This document shows positions 39,812 through 53,280 of a DNA stretch of 64,000 bases, in pieces. Within the stretch, counting starts at the first letter, position 1. Every line of letters starts with the position of its first letter. The position numbers were made by a program, and so were the translations under genes. Location: positions 7,957,213 to 8,021,212 of the forward strand of contig NC_065531.1 in NCBI RefSeq assembly GCF_020184175.1. Reading direction: 5' to 3'. Origin of the DNA: Aphis gossypii. Lineage: Eukaryota; Arthropoda; Insecta; Hemiptera; Aphididae. The notes beneath the pieces are model-generated. The model searched no databases. It had not been told where the DNA came from and saw nothing but the letters and a program-made list of their open reading frames with translations.

Positions 39812-42352
39812 GTACGTTTATCATATTGTTATCGTTCAGGTTACCTGCATGTGTATATAAACGATTTTAGGCAGCACAAGTAGTCGTAAAATAGTAATCG
39901 GACGTTGTAATATAATAATAATATAGCATAATATAGTCTCCCCACTGACCTCGCGACTATCGACACCACTTGGCTAGAAATATGTTTCGCTTTTTAAAAT
40001 CAAATCATCGTTTTTATTATCACTATTAGGTATATTAATATTTTCACGTAGCCCTCCTTTCACTTTTTGCGCCCATCTCAGACAGATCCGATGTCGTGTA
40101 TAATACAATACGAATATGATGCATACACATCGTTTACATGTGAAACGCGAGCGACAACGCAATAGCGGGATATAATAATACTATATATATGTATATAATA
40201 TAGATTCTACGAGATTCGTTCCGCGAGCGCCTCTCGCGCGTAGGAGGACGTGCCAACGACGACCTTGTCCGGTCGATTCCGTCGAAAACGACCGTTTTAT
40301 TAAAATTTCATGACCTGGAAATGTTAAGTTTCTCGGTGGCATTCTATAATAGTGCATATTTATATATTTAGTATTGAAATAATAATGTATATATGTATTG
40401 CGTATATAAAAATTCTTCCCAGACCGTGATTCACAATTTTCAATTTATCCTTTATAATAAACTTATAAAGAATCCAAAACGATCTGCACATTAGCCCTTT
40501 AGTAGATTTATTTTTGTTACGACGGCATATAATATATACCTACTCTTATTATATTTTAAAACAACATTTTTAAAACTTTATGGCGTTTAAAAGTCAGAGG
40601 TGATACATTTTTTTTAACGAATCAATTTTGTCGGTTAGTTAAATATTCTGCATTGTTTGAAGCAACATAATAATACCTATCATGAGGGAGTTCGGGGTTT
40701 TGGGGCGTACATGTACATTTTCCGCATATCCCACGCATATACCTCGTGGTGTTTTCCGCTTACATGTCATGACGTGTTATACCGATAGGGCGATACGTCA
40801 ACTTTAATAAACAGTTTCGTTTTGAAACGCCCATTCACAAGTCACAACCCGCGAGCACCTGCCATTGTAATTTGCTCGATGTCCTTGGAGGGCGACGACG
40901 AATGTGGTCGACCAAGATTTGAAAACGAAATAGGAACTCATTTTTTAAACCGAACGTCACGGGACGAAGAGGTCACCACACCCGCATATTATTGTGTTGC
41001 CTCCATCTTACGAATGCATAACATAGACAATTTTAGCAAAGAGTTAAGTAAAATCAATTATGTGTTTTTGACTTTAATATTAGAATAATTAAGTCTATTA
41101 TCAAACTTAAAATTAAGAACATTATCTAGGGGTTTTATTAGTATCTTAATACTAAAGTTAACGTTTATGTTACATCAATTCAATGTAAAATTAAAAATAA
41201 CAACACAAAATTAATAAAAGTATTATTTTTACTGCCCTTCTCCTGATACGTTTTAACTTAACCCGACTTGCGTGTTTATTTCATTAATATTATATTGTAA
41301 TATTATCATGTAATTTCACAATAATAATTGTTTTTATCAAACACATTCGGTATAGTACAGCACAAACATATAATGTTAATGAGCGTCCCGGAGTTTGCCA
41401 TTACAACTTTCGAGTTCAACGGTCATCACTCATCACCATCATTGAATTATTCTCGCGACACTTAAAAAAACATCAACATTCTTCATATAATTAAGTATTT
41501 ATAATTGCGTGCGTTCACTATTTATTTCGTCGTTGATAAACAACAAATACAAACACGTCTGTTTTCTCTTATATTATTATTATTATTATAATATATACAA
41601 ACGAACGAATGCATTCGTTAGGTTTTCAATCGAAATGACGTCGTTGTCCCGAATAATTACGTTTTCATAAAATAACAGTGTCTATATGTAAACATGAATG
41701 CTACCAACTGGTGGGTAATAAACTCACGTAGACTACTGTTGGAGATGAGTTCTTAGCAATATTTTTTACGCCAAACGCGTTCTTCATAATATCATAAATA
41801 TTGTAATAATATAACAATAACGGATACAATGCGGTCACGGTTTGTCGAACGACGTTAATCGTGTTGTTTGTACATCGTATCGATCGCGGTTGTCAAAAAA
41901 AAAAAAAGTAAAAACAGATAAAAAATAGATTTTTGCTCTAATATATCAACTGATCCACTCGTATATCTGAGTAGTTATTATATAATATTTACTTTACATA
42001 GTTATCTGTATTTTGAAATACATAGTACATTAGTACGTTTTAGTATACCTACCATTCGTTCTTCGTAATAGTTCAGTGTTTTAATAACCGGTGCTGATAT
42101 TCAACTACGGGCTGGTGTTATTATTATATCAGGCAACAGGTGTTAAAATTGAGACGTTCTTATATTGGAATCTTAACCATTTATTATTATGTATAAGAAC
42201 AATTTCAAGCATCTTATAATAGGCTTTCTCTATACATAGACGTTTTGAATATAAATTAACAAGTCTTCTTCTTGTAAACTATATACTAACACCTCGCCGA
42301 TCTTTCTCACGACCACAAAACACTATACGTACCTATCGACAGCCGTCCTGTT

Positions 42353-42355
<3 letters not shown>

Positions 42356-42382
<27 letters not shown>
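42356..42382. repeat. (AT)13.5 microsatellite
   Basis: One of the longest uninterrupted AT runs in the window. Confidence 0.92.
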
Positions 42383-42383
<1 letters not shown>

Positions 42384-42601
42384 TAAATATTATAAGTAGT
42401 TGTTGGTATTAAAGAATAGGTATACAGGTAAGTCTAATAATAATAATAACTCATCGAACTGCTGCAAGCTGCACTATAATATGATAATCACCATCGTAAC
42501 GTTTATTGAAAAATGTATATTACACAGTGAGCTCGTACCTACCTATTTAATATAGTCATCGTGTAAACGGTTTATACATAATATTATTATAGTAGTCCAA
42601 G

Positions 42602-42622
42602 TATGATATATATAATATCATA
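42602..42622. repeat. 8-bp A/T-rich inverted repeat
   Basis: TATGATAT (42602-42609) pairs with ATATCATA (42615-42622) around 5 nt. It is mostly A/T and likely unremarkable. Confidence 0.6.
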
Positions 42623-43219
42623 TTATAATTTCTATTATATAACTCGAACTCGGTTTATGAATTTTTTTCGCTTACTGTCCCTCTGCCTGCTGTAGGTACT
42701 GTATATTATGTGCGTACGGTTTTTTCTTTCATAAAACCGTTTAGAATAATAATGAAAAGAAGAAAAAAACACCGTACGCCGCTGCCGATGTTCGTCAATA
42801 ATGTATACGCGTATATACCATTGTTCTCGGTACAACAATAAATATATTATTGTCTTTGCGACGATCACGGTGAACTCGACGTATATGGAGCTTTGGTATA
42901 TTATTGTTGTGCGTGTAGTATTTTTATAATTTATTACAGTATACCGACGGCGTTTCGACATGAAAAACTCGTACTACGTGTATATATAGATACGAGCCGC
43001 GCGTGCGGGAGAGCGAATTTTATTTCCGACGTCTATGCCGTCCCCGCTTGTTGTTCCGGTCCGGAAGAACGCGCGCGCGCCGCAAACGAACGGACGTCAT
43101 CGCGTCATTGATAGGAGGAGAGTTCGGAGTGATCCACAGGGGGGAGGGAATCTCACCCGAACGGCAGCAGCCGGACCACCGACCTTGGCACGGCGGAGGC
43201 CGAGGAAACGCGCTCAGCG

Positions 43220-43237
43220 GGTGAAAGTACTTTCACC
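43220..43237. repeat. 18-bp perfect palindrome
   Basis: GGTGAAAGTACTTTCACC is identical to its own reverse complement, with no spacer. It is of mixed base composition, unlike the many A/T palindromes here. It could bind a dimeric factor or form a cruciform. No known site is claimed. Confidence 0.85.
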
Positions 43238-43281
43238 ACCGCGATGTTACACCGATCCGCACAATTAACTGCCGTGCTATG

Positions 43282-43305
43282 CTCTCTAGAACGTTCTAAC
43301 GAGAG
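43282..43305. repeat. Bulged palindrome containing GAACGTTC
   Basis: CTCTC, then the perfect 12-bp palindrome TAGAACGTTCTA (43287-43298), then AC and GAGAG. The arms continue the palindrome with a 2-nt bulge. The core nGAAnnTTCn resembles two heat-shock-element pentamers, but a third pentamer in register is absent. Confidence 0.7.
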
Positions 43306-46300
43306 TGGATACGGCTCACACATCACACATGTACTCCTGCTAAAGACTCACATTCGAGACCTATTTGAGCAGTGCTTTTCATAAACTTCGCAGGACCTCA
43401 TTTCATAAGTCATTTTCGGGACTTTTTATTATTTATATTATACGCTCTCGTTTCATGGGGTGCGTAGTTTTCTTTCCTAGAAGTTCTAATCCAATCCCAC
43501 TGCTAAATTTGCTGAGCCACAACCACCGCTGTCGCCGCCGACGGGGCTTACAGATTAGCTCCCGAAATCCGCCCACAAGTTTATCATGACACAGCACGTA
43601 CGTGTAGTACATTATAATATGGAGCGAGGTCTCGTCCAGCACGAAATTCCGCGCGATTGTTTCCATTTCTATATGTCGGTACGAGCGAGAGTACCCATTA
43701 AAATGTCGACATAAATCCTTCGACATTTTTCTCGCCCGCACGTTTAACCCGCGGGTACTTTCACGTTTTTCGCCGGTATCGCGCTTAGTTTTTTTAACAC
43801 CTTTTTCCCGCTTACTATAATTTTTATTTTTATGATTTTTCGGGTGGAAATGTATGTCCGTCTACACTGTAGATTACAGTTCTGCAACTGTAAACTGTTC
43901 GAGTCAAATTGGCGTGCTGTAATAATGACAACAATAACAAGTAAATAATAATATATGAAAAATATTAAGCAGTATGTGGTATGTATACTAATAAAAAAAA
44001 TTCCACGTGGAAGAAGCTGCGGTTACGGTTTTGATTATCGGGCACGTTGCGAAACCCCCACAATGTCAGGGGTGTCGAAAAACATATCATGTGTACACGC
44101 GAGACCGCGAAGTTGAATGGACAGTACGAGTTATGATGTTATTGTTTTATTGTACATATAGTATTATATATCCTTTGCGTGAACACCGGCCTTGAGAGGA
44201 GGAGGTGCAACGGAGGTGGCAATAATAAAAAATAATCTCTTAAGGCCGCCGACGCCATGTACCGTAATAATATAATATTGTTATTATCATTGTTATCTCG
44301 CGCATAAAATACAATTATATTATAAGACCCGTGTTTATAGATTATAACATATACATAGAGGCAGCATCGTGGAAATTCGATATTCGCGCACACATATCAT
44401 ACAATTTAAGCTGTTTTCATTCAAATAAAATAACAAAAAAATAAACAAATATGAAAACAATAACACAAACTTCAGCAAACACCTCGTACTATATAATATA
44501 TTTACGCCTATATAATATCATGACGCGTACATGACGTACATTATACATATAGGACGGAATTATAAAGTAGGTAAACACATTATAAACGGACCAATCTTTT
44601 CACTTGGCGATTTTTAGTCCAAGGCGACCACTGTCGCTCACATGAGTAGCGTGTTCAGTAACGTTTTATATGTTGTTGTTATATAATTTATTATGAAGCT
44701 GATATTAATACATAATGTATGCACGTATTTCTATAATATATACATATGCACCTATATATATTATACTGGGTGTTTATCTGGCTGGTTTACGACTAAATCA
44801 CGTTTAAGTATGTCACATCTTTCGGATACACTCTGAATATAATAAGATTCCCTCGATATTAAATGGATATTATTATTATACTCATGGCCGGAGCTAAACT
44901 TCTTGTTCTGTAGTAGGCGCTCGCTGATGTATTTTTATGGCCCCGTTATTTACATTTATAACAACTATATTCAATTATCACAACTATCACAAAATATCGC
45001 AAACCTAACATTTTGCGACTGAAAACGACCCCGGTCGGATTGACGATATTTCGCAAGTCGGTACATTGGTTTTATACGTACGGCGTCTTTGCCCAAACGT
45101 ATTATTATTATTATTGCACTTTACATATTACACGCGAAAAAAATTAAACAAACTGGTTTCGAGAGCATCTGCCCTTTCCGTACGTTACGCATATATACGT
45201 TTATTTTTGTCTTCTGCCATTTTTCGAATACATAATATTATAATATTACTTTTATACATTTATTCATATAGTATGCATATACATACTTGGAATGCGTTAA
45301 ATTATGCAATCTTGAAAAACCCAAGTATGAAGTATAATATTGAAGATATAATACAAAACTCGTTTTGTCTCCCAATAGTGGTAATCAATGATTTCGTCGT
45401 CGAATTTTATTGCGCGGAATTTTATCAGATTCAGACCGAATCGTACTTTTTTGGCTCGGTCCGAGTATAATACCTATCTACCTATGCATATTATTATAAT
45501 AATTATCATCTCTCGAATTTTTCGCAATTTCTTTGTCGTTTCGGAATGTTCGTGTTTTTTCCTGACTGCGATTCGATCGATTTCGCGCTTCAGCAACAGT
45601 AACTACGATCCAGCTGGGCAATGGGCATTGGGCAGTATACTTGTGTATACGAGAAACTTACAATATTTTTTCCGGAAACAAAAAAAATATAACATTAAAC
45701 AGGCGTTTCGAATCGACGAATGATGATAATATCAAAACGCGGTACAATTTCAATGACATCCAAGTGAAATTCCTCTCGCTGCACGGGAATGAAAGCAATA
45801 TTGCGAGTGTATTTAAATGCAAAATTTATCTGCAACGACGGTGGACGTTTATAAAATATACCTTTTAACAATGATTTATTGTAAAGAAATGTATATTTTA
45901 TATAATTATAGCGTGTCGTAAGTGATACAACTATCAAAACCGCGTCAAATTCAAGGCGTATGATTTTGATGATGTACTTATATATATAATTATATTATAC
46001 TAGAATACGTGAAACGCGCGCGTGTTCCAGTTCGGCTTTTGATTGTTATTCATCTGTTATAATTTTCATTGCGCCGTAAAGATGCATAATATTATACCCG
46101 ATGTGGTGCAGCTTAATAAACGCGTTGCTCTGACTAACTTAATTACGAAACACTATTATACCGCCCACTAAACATCTTGATGACGATTGAAGTGGCCGCT
46201 TTCAAACGTAAAAAAAATATGTCCATTATATTTTATATAAAAATAAAATAAAAACTAACCAAAATCGTGTTTGCACAACAGAACGCTAAGATTTTACGAT

Positions 46301-47050
46301 GTAAATGAAAAGGAAACGAGATTATCCAACCGAGAAAGAAGAAGGTCATCATCTCATCTTCTATATATATAACACAGATTGCTATACACACTCACATTAT
46401 AGTTATTATAATATTATTTCTATAAACGCGATGTGATTTTATTTTTTACTAGATATAATATAATGTTACCAACAACCCAAACTCCAACTGCATTTTTCTT
46501 CGGAAAATCATCATCCAGAAGTTATCACGAGAATTAGCTACTTTTCGACCCATTCGTCGTTACCTGCAGCATGCATAACACTCGTGTACGTTATAATATA
46601 TGTATTACATTATATATTTTTGTCTCGTAAAATAAATGCGTTTTTTTCGATCCTACATCTATGCTACGGTTTGTTGTCTCACTCAGCGGATGAATATATT
46701 ATAAAATACGAATAATCTGAATATCTATTATTATAACTATATCATATTTGAATGATTTAATAAAAAAAAATACACATCAACCATGCATCGGAGCATATAA
46801 TATACAATCAACGTAAAATCTATCTACTACCTGTTTTATAGGAACGAACGTATGTATATATTAGTACTACGACGAATTGTGACTGTCATCGTAAAACAGT
46901 GGTGAACGCGTATTTATATATGTATAGTGTGTAGCTCGTTTCGATTCTCTCCAGGAGAAATGAGAAAAGTTAGTCAGATATCAAAATCGTTGATTGAGTT
47001 CAAAATGTTCGCACCAGTATATAGTTAAACGTATACATATATATGTATGT

Positions 47051-47066
47051 ATATATATATATATAT
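47051..47066. repeat. (AT)n microsatellite
   Basis: AT run preceded by imperfect ATGTAT units from about 47037. Confidence 0.85.
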
Positions 47067-47533
47067 TATACTATACACCTGTATAATTTTTTTAACCGAA
47101 CGATGTTTTCAGCTCACGTGTTTGCCGTTTCCATATAATAATATTGCATGCAATACCGGGGATTAATGATCTTTTCAATTAATTATTGTTTTCCAAAACT
47201 TTCACAGTCCGACGCTTGATTTGTTGTCACTATCATTGTTATTGCAGTGCGAGAGTACGGTCGTTAATTCTCAGTCATTCAGCTATCTTCACGTTAACTG
47301 GGAAATTATAATATTAAATTACTTAGATACGACCTAGTGACAATAATATGATATTATCGTCGTGCACAATAATACCGTAGCGAAAAAAGCACATTATTGT
47401 TTGTTTACCTTAACCCTGGACCCATATAATGGCGGTCGTTCTCAGTTTTTTTTTGACCGAATTACATATATATTCTGGCCGCCGACATCGATGGTTATAA
47501 TAGTATTATCGTCACGAAGGGCCTCAAACCAAA

Positions 47534-47549
47534 CGCGCGCGCGCGCGCG
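47534..47549. repeat. (CG)8 tract
   Basis: Sixteen bases of uninterrupted alternating C and G, flanked by AAA and TAATA. It has strong potential for left-handed Z-DNA. It is unusual in composition for this window. Confidence 0.92.
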
Positions 47550-48383
47550 TAATACGTTATACAAACATAATAACATATTACATATTATATAGGTGCGCGT
47601 GAATAAGGCCATTTTCCTATTTACATAATATTAATATTATACTATTATATAGGACGCGTGGGCGTCGAAATTAGATCGTGTCCGGCATTGCTTTGCATAC
47701 TCGTGTTACACACACATACTATCAGTCATCACCCGATTACCGTGAACTTGTGAACTTATGTTTAATATGGGGTAATAGGTATCTAAGGGTGTAACATATT
47801 ATATTATAGGGTTCAAGGGTCAGTCACTAAAGTCACACATTTGCCCTCAGACGAAATTTTATCTGGCCTGCAGACAAGAAATTTATAATATTTTAAATCA
47901 CTATTATTTATAGTGAATTTAACAATGTTTTCTTTGTGTATAAAGTTTTTTATTTTACCCTCAAGTTTTTAATTTTTCATATGGTTAAGTGGGAGGAGGG
48001 GAACTTCACAGACGTCAATGATATATTAAACATTACAATATTCTATTCTAACATCGCATACTCGCGCATACCTATCCATATAGTATCTACGTGCACGTGT
48101 GCGTTCAAGTGCGCGTGTACCAGTGCGTGCCATTATGGGCGTTTACGACCTCTGTCGCCGAAATGCAAATAACCGACGCCAACGACGCCCTCGCAACGAC
48201 ACCGCTGCGCTGCACATTATAATAATAATTTAATATACAAGTGTTTGCTATTTTTTTTCTATTATCATCGTAGTCGATCGTGTAGTCGGATTTATTGTTG
48301 CAGGGTGATAATAATATTATTCTTATAAAATAATAAAAAAATATAAAATGCGCTCATGTAGGTACGCTGAATCAATCTGAATA

Positions 48384-48388
<5 letters not shown>

Positions 48389-48427
<39 letters not shown>
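48389..48427. repeat. (TG)19.5 microsatellite
   Basis: Thirty-nine bases of uninterrupted TG/GT, the longest dinucleotide run noticed here. Likely length-polymorphic and Z-DNA-prone. Confidence 0.95.
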
Positions 48428-48429
<2 letters not shown>

Positions 48430-51400
48430 TATAATAATATGTTTTATTATACTATAATACATAGGTACTTGACCGCATCACACACACATGCAAAGTGTTT
48501 TTTTGCATTATTATCTCACCAAGAAATACATAATATATACATATGACCATTCGTATTGTTTAAGTATCTACTATATACATTTAGGATGGACTGTGATCTA
48601 CGCACACAAAAACAACAATAAGAATGTCGCCGCAGTGCGATATTTATTTATTAAACCCATTCGAGTTATATCTTATATTATTGTACGGTTATATGCGCTT
48701 TTTTGAAGCCTCGTACGAGCCATGTACCTTTATATAATAAATATAGGTACCTGCATTATATTATTATTATTATTCCATTTTATTTATTTATTTTCGTATT
48801 ATTCTTTTCTCGCTTATTTTCTTCCGTTGAATATCTGCTTTTCGCATTGCGTGTGTCTCGCGTGGGCGGAATGTCACCATCACCACCACCGGTTATGTAC
48901 CTATATATAAATACATTACACACACACACATGCGTACGGACCTACAATGTATAGTAGTGCACCGCCGGCGGCGATGTTGAACTTTAACTTCTACTTTTTT
49001 CTTTACTTTTTCTTCTTTTTTTTATTTCGTTGCCCTCCGTTGTTTATATATATTATGTGTGTGTTATTTGTCTTCGCGCCGCTGTTACTACGAGATTTAG
49101 CCCGAGACGGACTGACCTTCGGGTTCAACGCACCCCGTGCCGCATATAAGAGATTAAATGTCGCGTCGTCGACTACGGTATAATAATAACGATGTGTATA
49201 TAAAGTAAAAAATAAAAAAAAAAAACAAAATAAAGCCGTACGATAATAATGTAAATCCGTGCGCCATTATAATAATACGATTGTCGGAGTTGTCGTCGTC
49301 GTCGTTGTTTGGGCTTTGCATCCCGAATATTGTCAAACTGGTTCACGTAAGTGCCACCGACAAACCTGAACGCGTTGCATGAACAAGTATACCTATATTA
49401 CTATGTGTATTATTGTGGTACCCTACGACATTATTGTTGCCTTTAGTCGAATAACCGTTTTTTGGCCCATTATTCAATAACGCGATGTTGTCCAAGGAGG
49501 GCCGAACACGAAATTTGTTCGATTGTCGTTTGTTTTTATTCTCGTCCCGTTGGGACGATTACAATGAACTAACAAATACGCTAAGGTGACAGTTCACACG
49601 ACACCGGCAATTGTATTGTTGTCATGTACAGTTAGATGTGTATGTAACAATCTACCAATAACCAAATGTTTATGTAGGTACAATGTAGTGCAATGATTAA
49701 ATTTTTTTTTGCGTGAAACCGCTATCTCTATACACATAATAGGTATGCTTACAATTTATATAGCGAGATGCGTTTGAAAGCAACGCCGGGGTGATTCGAA
49801 TTGAATATGAAATCATAAATCGTTACACCGTATGTTATGAACGGGAAATTAATGTGGTTAGATCAAATAAGCATACAAATATTATATTATACAATAAATA
49901 TCGGAGCAGTGGTCATCGAATAAAAAATCCATAAGCGTTGATATTATATTATATTATGCTTATACGTTAAAGTTTCATAAATTTTTTGTTAATGCTTCAA
50001 CTCTTTCCTCCTTCCGCGGAACTAGGATTTAGCAACTCGTAGATAATGATAACTATGATTTCATAACCACGAGAGTACAGAGCAGGCGGTGGCATGACGA
50101 AAAACCGCGAGTTGCGGGCACTACTCGACGGACAATCGGCACGCAGAGTGCTTCTGTGGCCTATAATACGCACGTACGAAAGAGCGTGCTAAACGAATAC
50201 GAATATACAAGAATGATGGTGATAATAATAAAAATATATAAATAAATAAATATAAAACCACGGACTGGATTGCCTTGGACAGCGAAAGTGTCGATATATA
50301 CGCCCTTCGGGGGCCGTCGACGCAGAGCGCAACGTGTGGAAGACTGTTAACCCAGTTTTGTTGTACCTATATAATATTATTTAAACGTCATAATATTATT
50401 ATGTCTACACGAGGTGCCCATTTTGTTTTCTTAATTTCTTCTCTCGTATACAGTTTTATTAGATATGTATATGTAGGTTTTGTTATTATAGAGAGGATGC
50501 GCTCAACAACTCTCGCGATATTAATAATATGATTGTATAGTTCCATCATGGCTTCGTACAAAACAATACAACAAAAATAATAACAATAAATAATCATCTT
50601 CTGAACCTAATTCGAGTTGCCCCTTTGAGTATATTATAATTTATAATAATTTGTATGACCAATCGAGCGATTTGCCGTCATCACTGATTGGTGGTATTTC
50701 TTACAAAATTTTAATAATACACGATGATCGCACCGACTTATCACGTATCGGTGTTAAATTTTTTAATGAACTACTATAATCGCCCATATGAAAGAATTTA
50801 TTTTTTATCTACGTCGTGAGTGTCATAGTCGCATTGGTTATTATGCGGGTATAATATGATTTATATTGGTTTTGGATATTTTGATACGATTAAATTATAC
50901 ATTTTTTTTATGGATTATCGAGTCGCATAATATATATCATAGAATATATAGTGTTATTAACTGTTGTTATATAGATTACAGAGCATAGTTAATAAACTTA
51001 TTCTTCGTTCCTCTATAATCAACGAAAGCCCAGGGTTACTGTTCGATCATATTGCATGGTATAATTATTATTGATATCAATAGTACCTATAAGTATCCAC
51101 TAGCGCTCTGCAAACCACGAATCACTGTCTCGGAGTTTGGGATTTCGATATATTATAATTATTAATTATTAATATTATTATGATTATGATTATTGTAAAG
51201 CAGTCGATTTTATCAAATCAGTAATAGTACGAACCACATAATATTATGATAGAGTAATGCGCACGCGAGGTTGTAATATAAGAATACCTTGAAGTCGATA
51301 TAGTATCAATGTTGTCATTTCTAACAAACTTCTTTATTATTATTTTACTTTTTAGCCGTCGCCCAACTAATATACACGTTATAAAGGTACCTACGCGATT

Positions 51401-51484
51401 TACCGGCACAACCTTCGTCCACTCATTTAAAATCAAACCATACGCTTTTCACATTATAATAATATAACATTGTACTTTGTGTAT

Positions 51485-51500
51485 GTGTGTGTGTGTGTGT
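51485..51500. repeat. (TG)8 microsatellite
   Basis: Uninterrupted TG run within a longer GT-rich stretch. Confidence 0.88.
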
Positions 51501-53039
51501 ATCGTTATTATATTACGCAAGCCAAATGTATTGTTTGAGCACTGCTCGAAACGAACCAGTTGTTCTCACGTAAATAAAAACGATGTAAACTAATTTTTGT
51601 GTCCGTGTTTACGTCTCGTTTACACGAACGTATTGATTATAAAGAAGCCGAGAATTTAAAATATAAATTAATATCGTACATTATTATTAAATTTTATTCT
51701 TTAAAAATTAAATCAAGGCTGTGTCGTCCGAGCGTTTGTATAAACCACGGTGCTCTACGTCTACTACAGTACCCATATAGTATATTATTATATTGAGTAT
51801 GATATAATAATATCACTTTATGTGGTGTTGTGAATCATGCAATTACATATTTGGTGATCTAAAACAAATTCAATTAACCTATAGTTATAAAATAGACTTA
51901 TAATAAGAGTTTAATAATTTCTATTTTTATAATCAAGGTTTTAATATGTATAATGATATATTATATTAAAAATTGCTCATTTCTTATAAACACGTTGTGA
52001 CAGTTAAACTATAGTTTAAAAAATATAATATGAATAGAAATCGGAATTAACTTAAGCCTAGGTACAATATTGAAGTGTTGGTCAAAAAAATACCAGGTAA
52101 ATAAATAAAAACCTATTTTTAAAATCGTCCGAAATAAAATACTTACACATATCGACACATTTGTAAATCGTACAAAATAAATACCATTGTATTGAATTCG
52201 TGTCTAAATACGAAGATTTTTTTAGTGCGAGAGTAGCTTTTCTCAAACCTATAGAACGACAATACAACACGAGTTAAAGCTGCTGTAGATTATTGCCAGT
52301 TAGATAATATCATATTATTATCATTATTTATTATCATTTACCGGGATGTTGCTATGAATTTCGCAATAAGACGACGACAATCGTTTTATAACAATGTACA
52401 TAGAAAAATCAATAAAGTCTAATTGTTCGACGGGAACAATATATATTTTTATATGAATGAACGTTGGTGTTGCGCAAATCAAATAATATTATTACATATT
52501 ATTCTACACCGTGGATGTTTGTGGAAAAAGAGAAAAGAAAACGATTAAATATTTTTTAGACTATCGTTGTGGTACAACACGACAGTAAACGAATTGCGTA
52601 TGAGCACAACTGTAGTTTTTGTGAATTATATGTGATTCGACCGGATCGAACTGTGACGATTGAAAAACGTGGTATTTATGAAACAATGAAAAATAACATA
52701 AACAATTACATTTTGATCCTAACCAGAAAATTGACGGTCGTAACAATATTTATTCTGACTATGCCATCACAATAGTATACGAAAAACGGAAGGGTAAACT
52801 GTCAACAGTCACCAGTACTCGATTCGACGTCATAGCATAATAATATTTATTATAATACCTATATTATTGTTTTAACGAGATGGTCGAGATGCATGATAAG
52901 GTCTATCAGCTTGCAGGTATCGTAAATTATACATCTCTAATTCATACTTTCTACTCACTTTGTAATAATATATAACCAAAAAATCAAAATTTATAACTCG
53001 AGTCTTATCCCCAAAATTTTTCGTTCTAATCCAATATCA

Positions 53040-53060
53040 TTTGGCATTGGCATTGGCATT
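53040..53060. repeat. (TTGGCA)3 hexamer tandem repeat
   Basis: Three tandem TTGGCA units followed by a partial TT. It is a small hexanucleotide repeat in a non-coding setting. Confidence 0.85.
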
Positions 53061-53280
53061 CTGAGTTCAATAATGTTTTTAATCCGTTAGTCCAGGATCA
53101 CAAATGATAAAAAACATTAATTTTGGGAGTAAGCTGATTTAGTAAGTCTATATTTAGATTATGCATTTTGGATTTTTGGTTACAAATTGTTACTAGGATA
53201 ATAGTACCTACTATTTGAGTACGAATTTGTAAAGCAGTTTGAGTCTAGGTGTCTGATGAACATTTGGAGGCTGGCGTTAA

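Larger units (their letters stand above)
42990..43765. other. GC/CpG-rich block with palindromes, origin unknown
   Basis: About 775 bp is distinctly richer in G, C and CpG than its surroundings (GCGCGCGCGCC at 43071-43081, GGGGGG near 43139, CGCCGCCGACGG near 43533). It carries an 18-bp perfect palindrome at 43220-43237, a stem at 43282-43305 and ACCCGCGGGT at 43747-43756. The word GTACTTTCAC occurs at 43227-43236 and again at 43755-43764, close to the right edge. Several overlapping open frames (such as a plus-strand frame at 43035-43268 and a minus-strand frame at 43433-43741) give Arg/Pro-rich or mixed peptides I do not recognise. It could be an alternative or nested promoter, an enhancer, or a degraded mobile element. 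The sequence does not decide. Confidence 0.4.

Noticed and set aside
40879..41088. 69-codon ATG frame 1 kb after exon 2 with fairly balanced composition
   Set aside because: No acceptor or donor in register, no recognised similarity, and its length is common for random frames in 64 kb. It does not continue the exon 2 peptide convincingly.
43035..43741. Arg/Pro-rich plus-strand frames and a 102-codon minus-strand frame in the GC block
   Set aside because: Low stop-codon frequency is expected from the local GC content. Several frames are open at once and none resembles a known protein. Kept only as a compositional block.
45066..45470. Longest open frame in the window (134 codons, + strand)
   Set aside because: It is rich in L, I, Y and other residues encoded by A/T-rich codons, includes (ATT)n translated as poly-Leu, and has no recognisable motif, splice signals or promoter. 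It looks like chance read-through of A/T-rich DNA.
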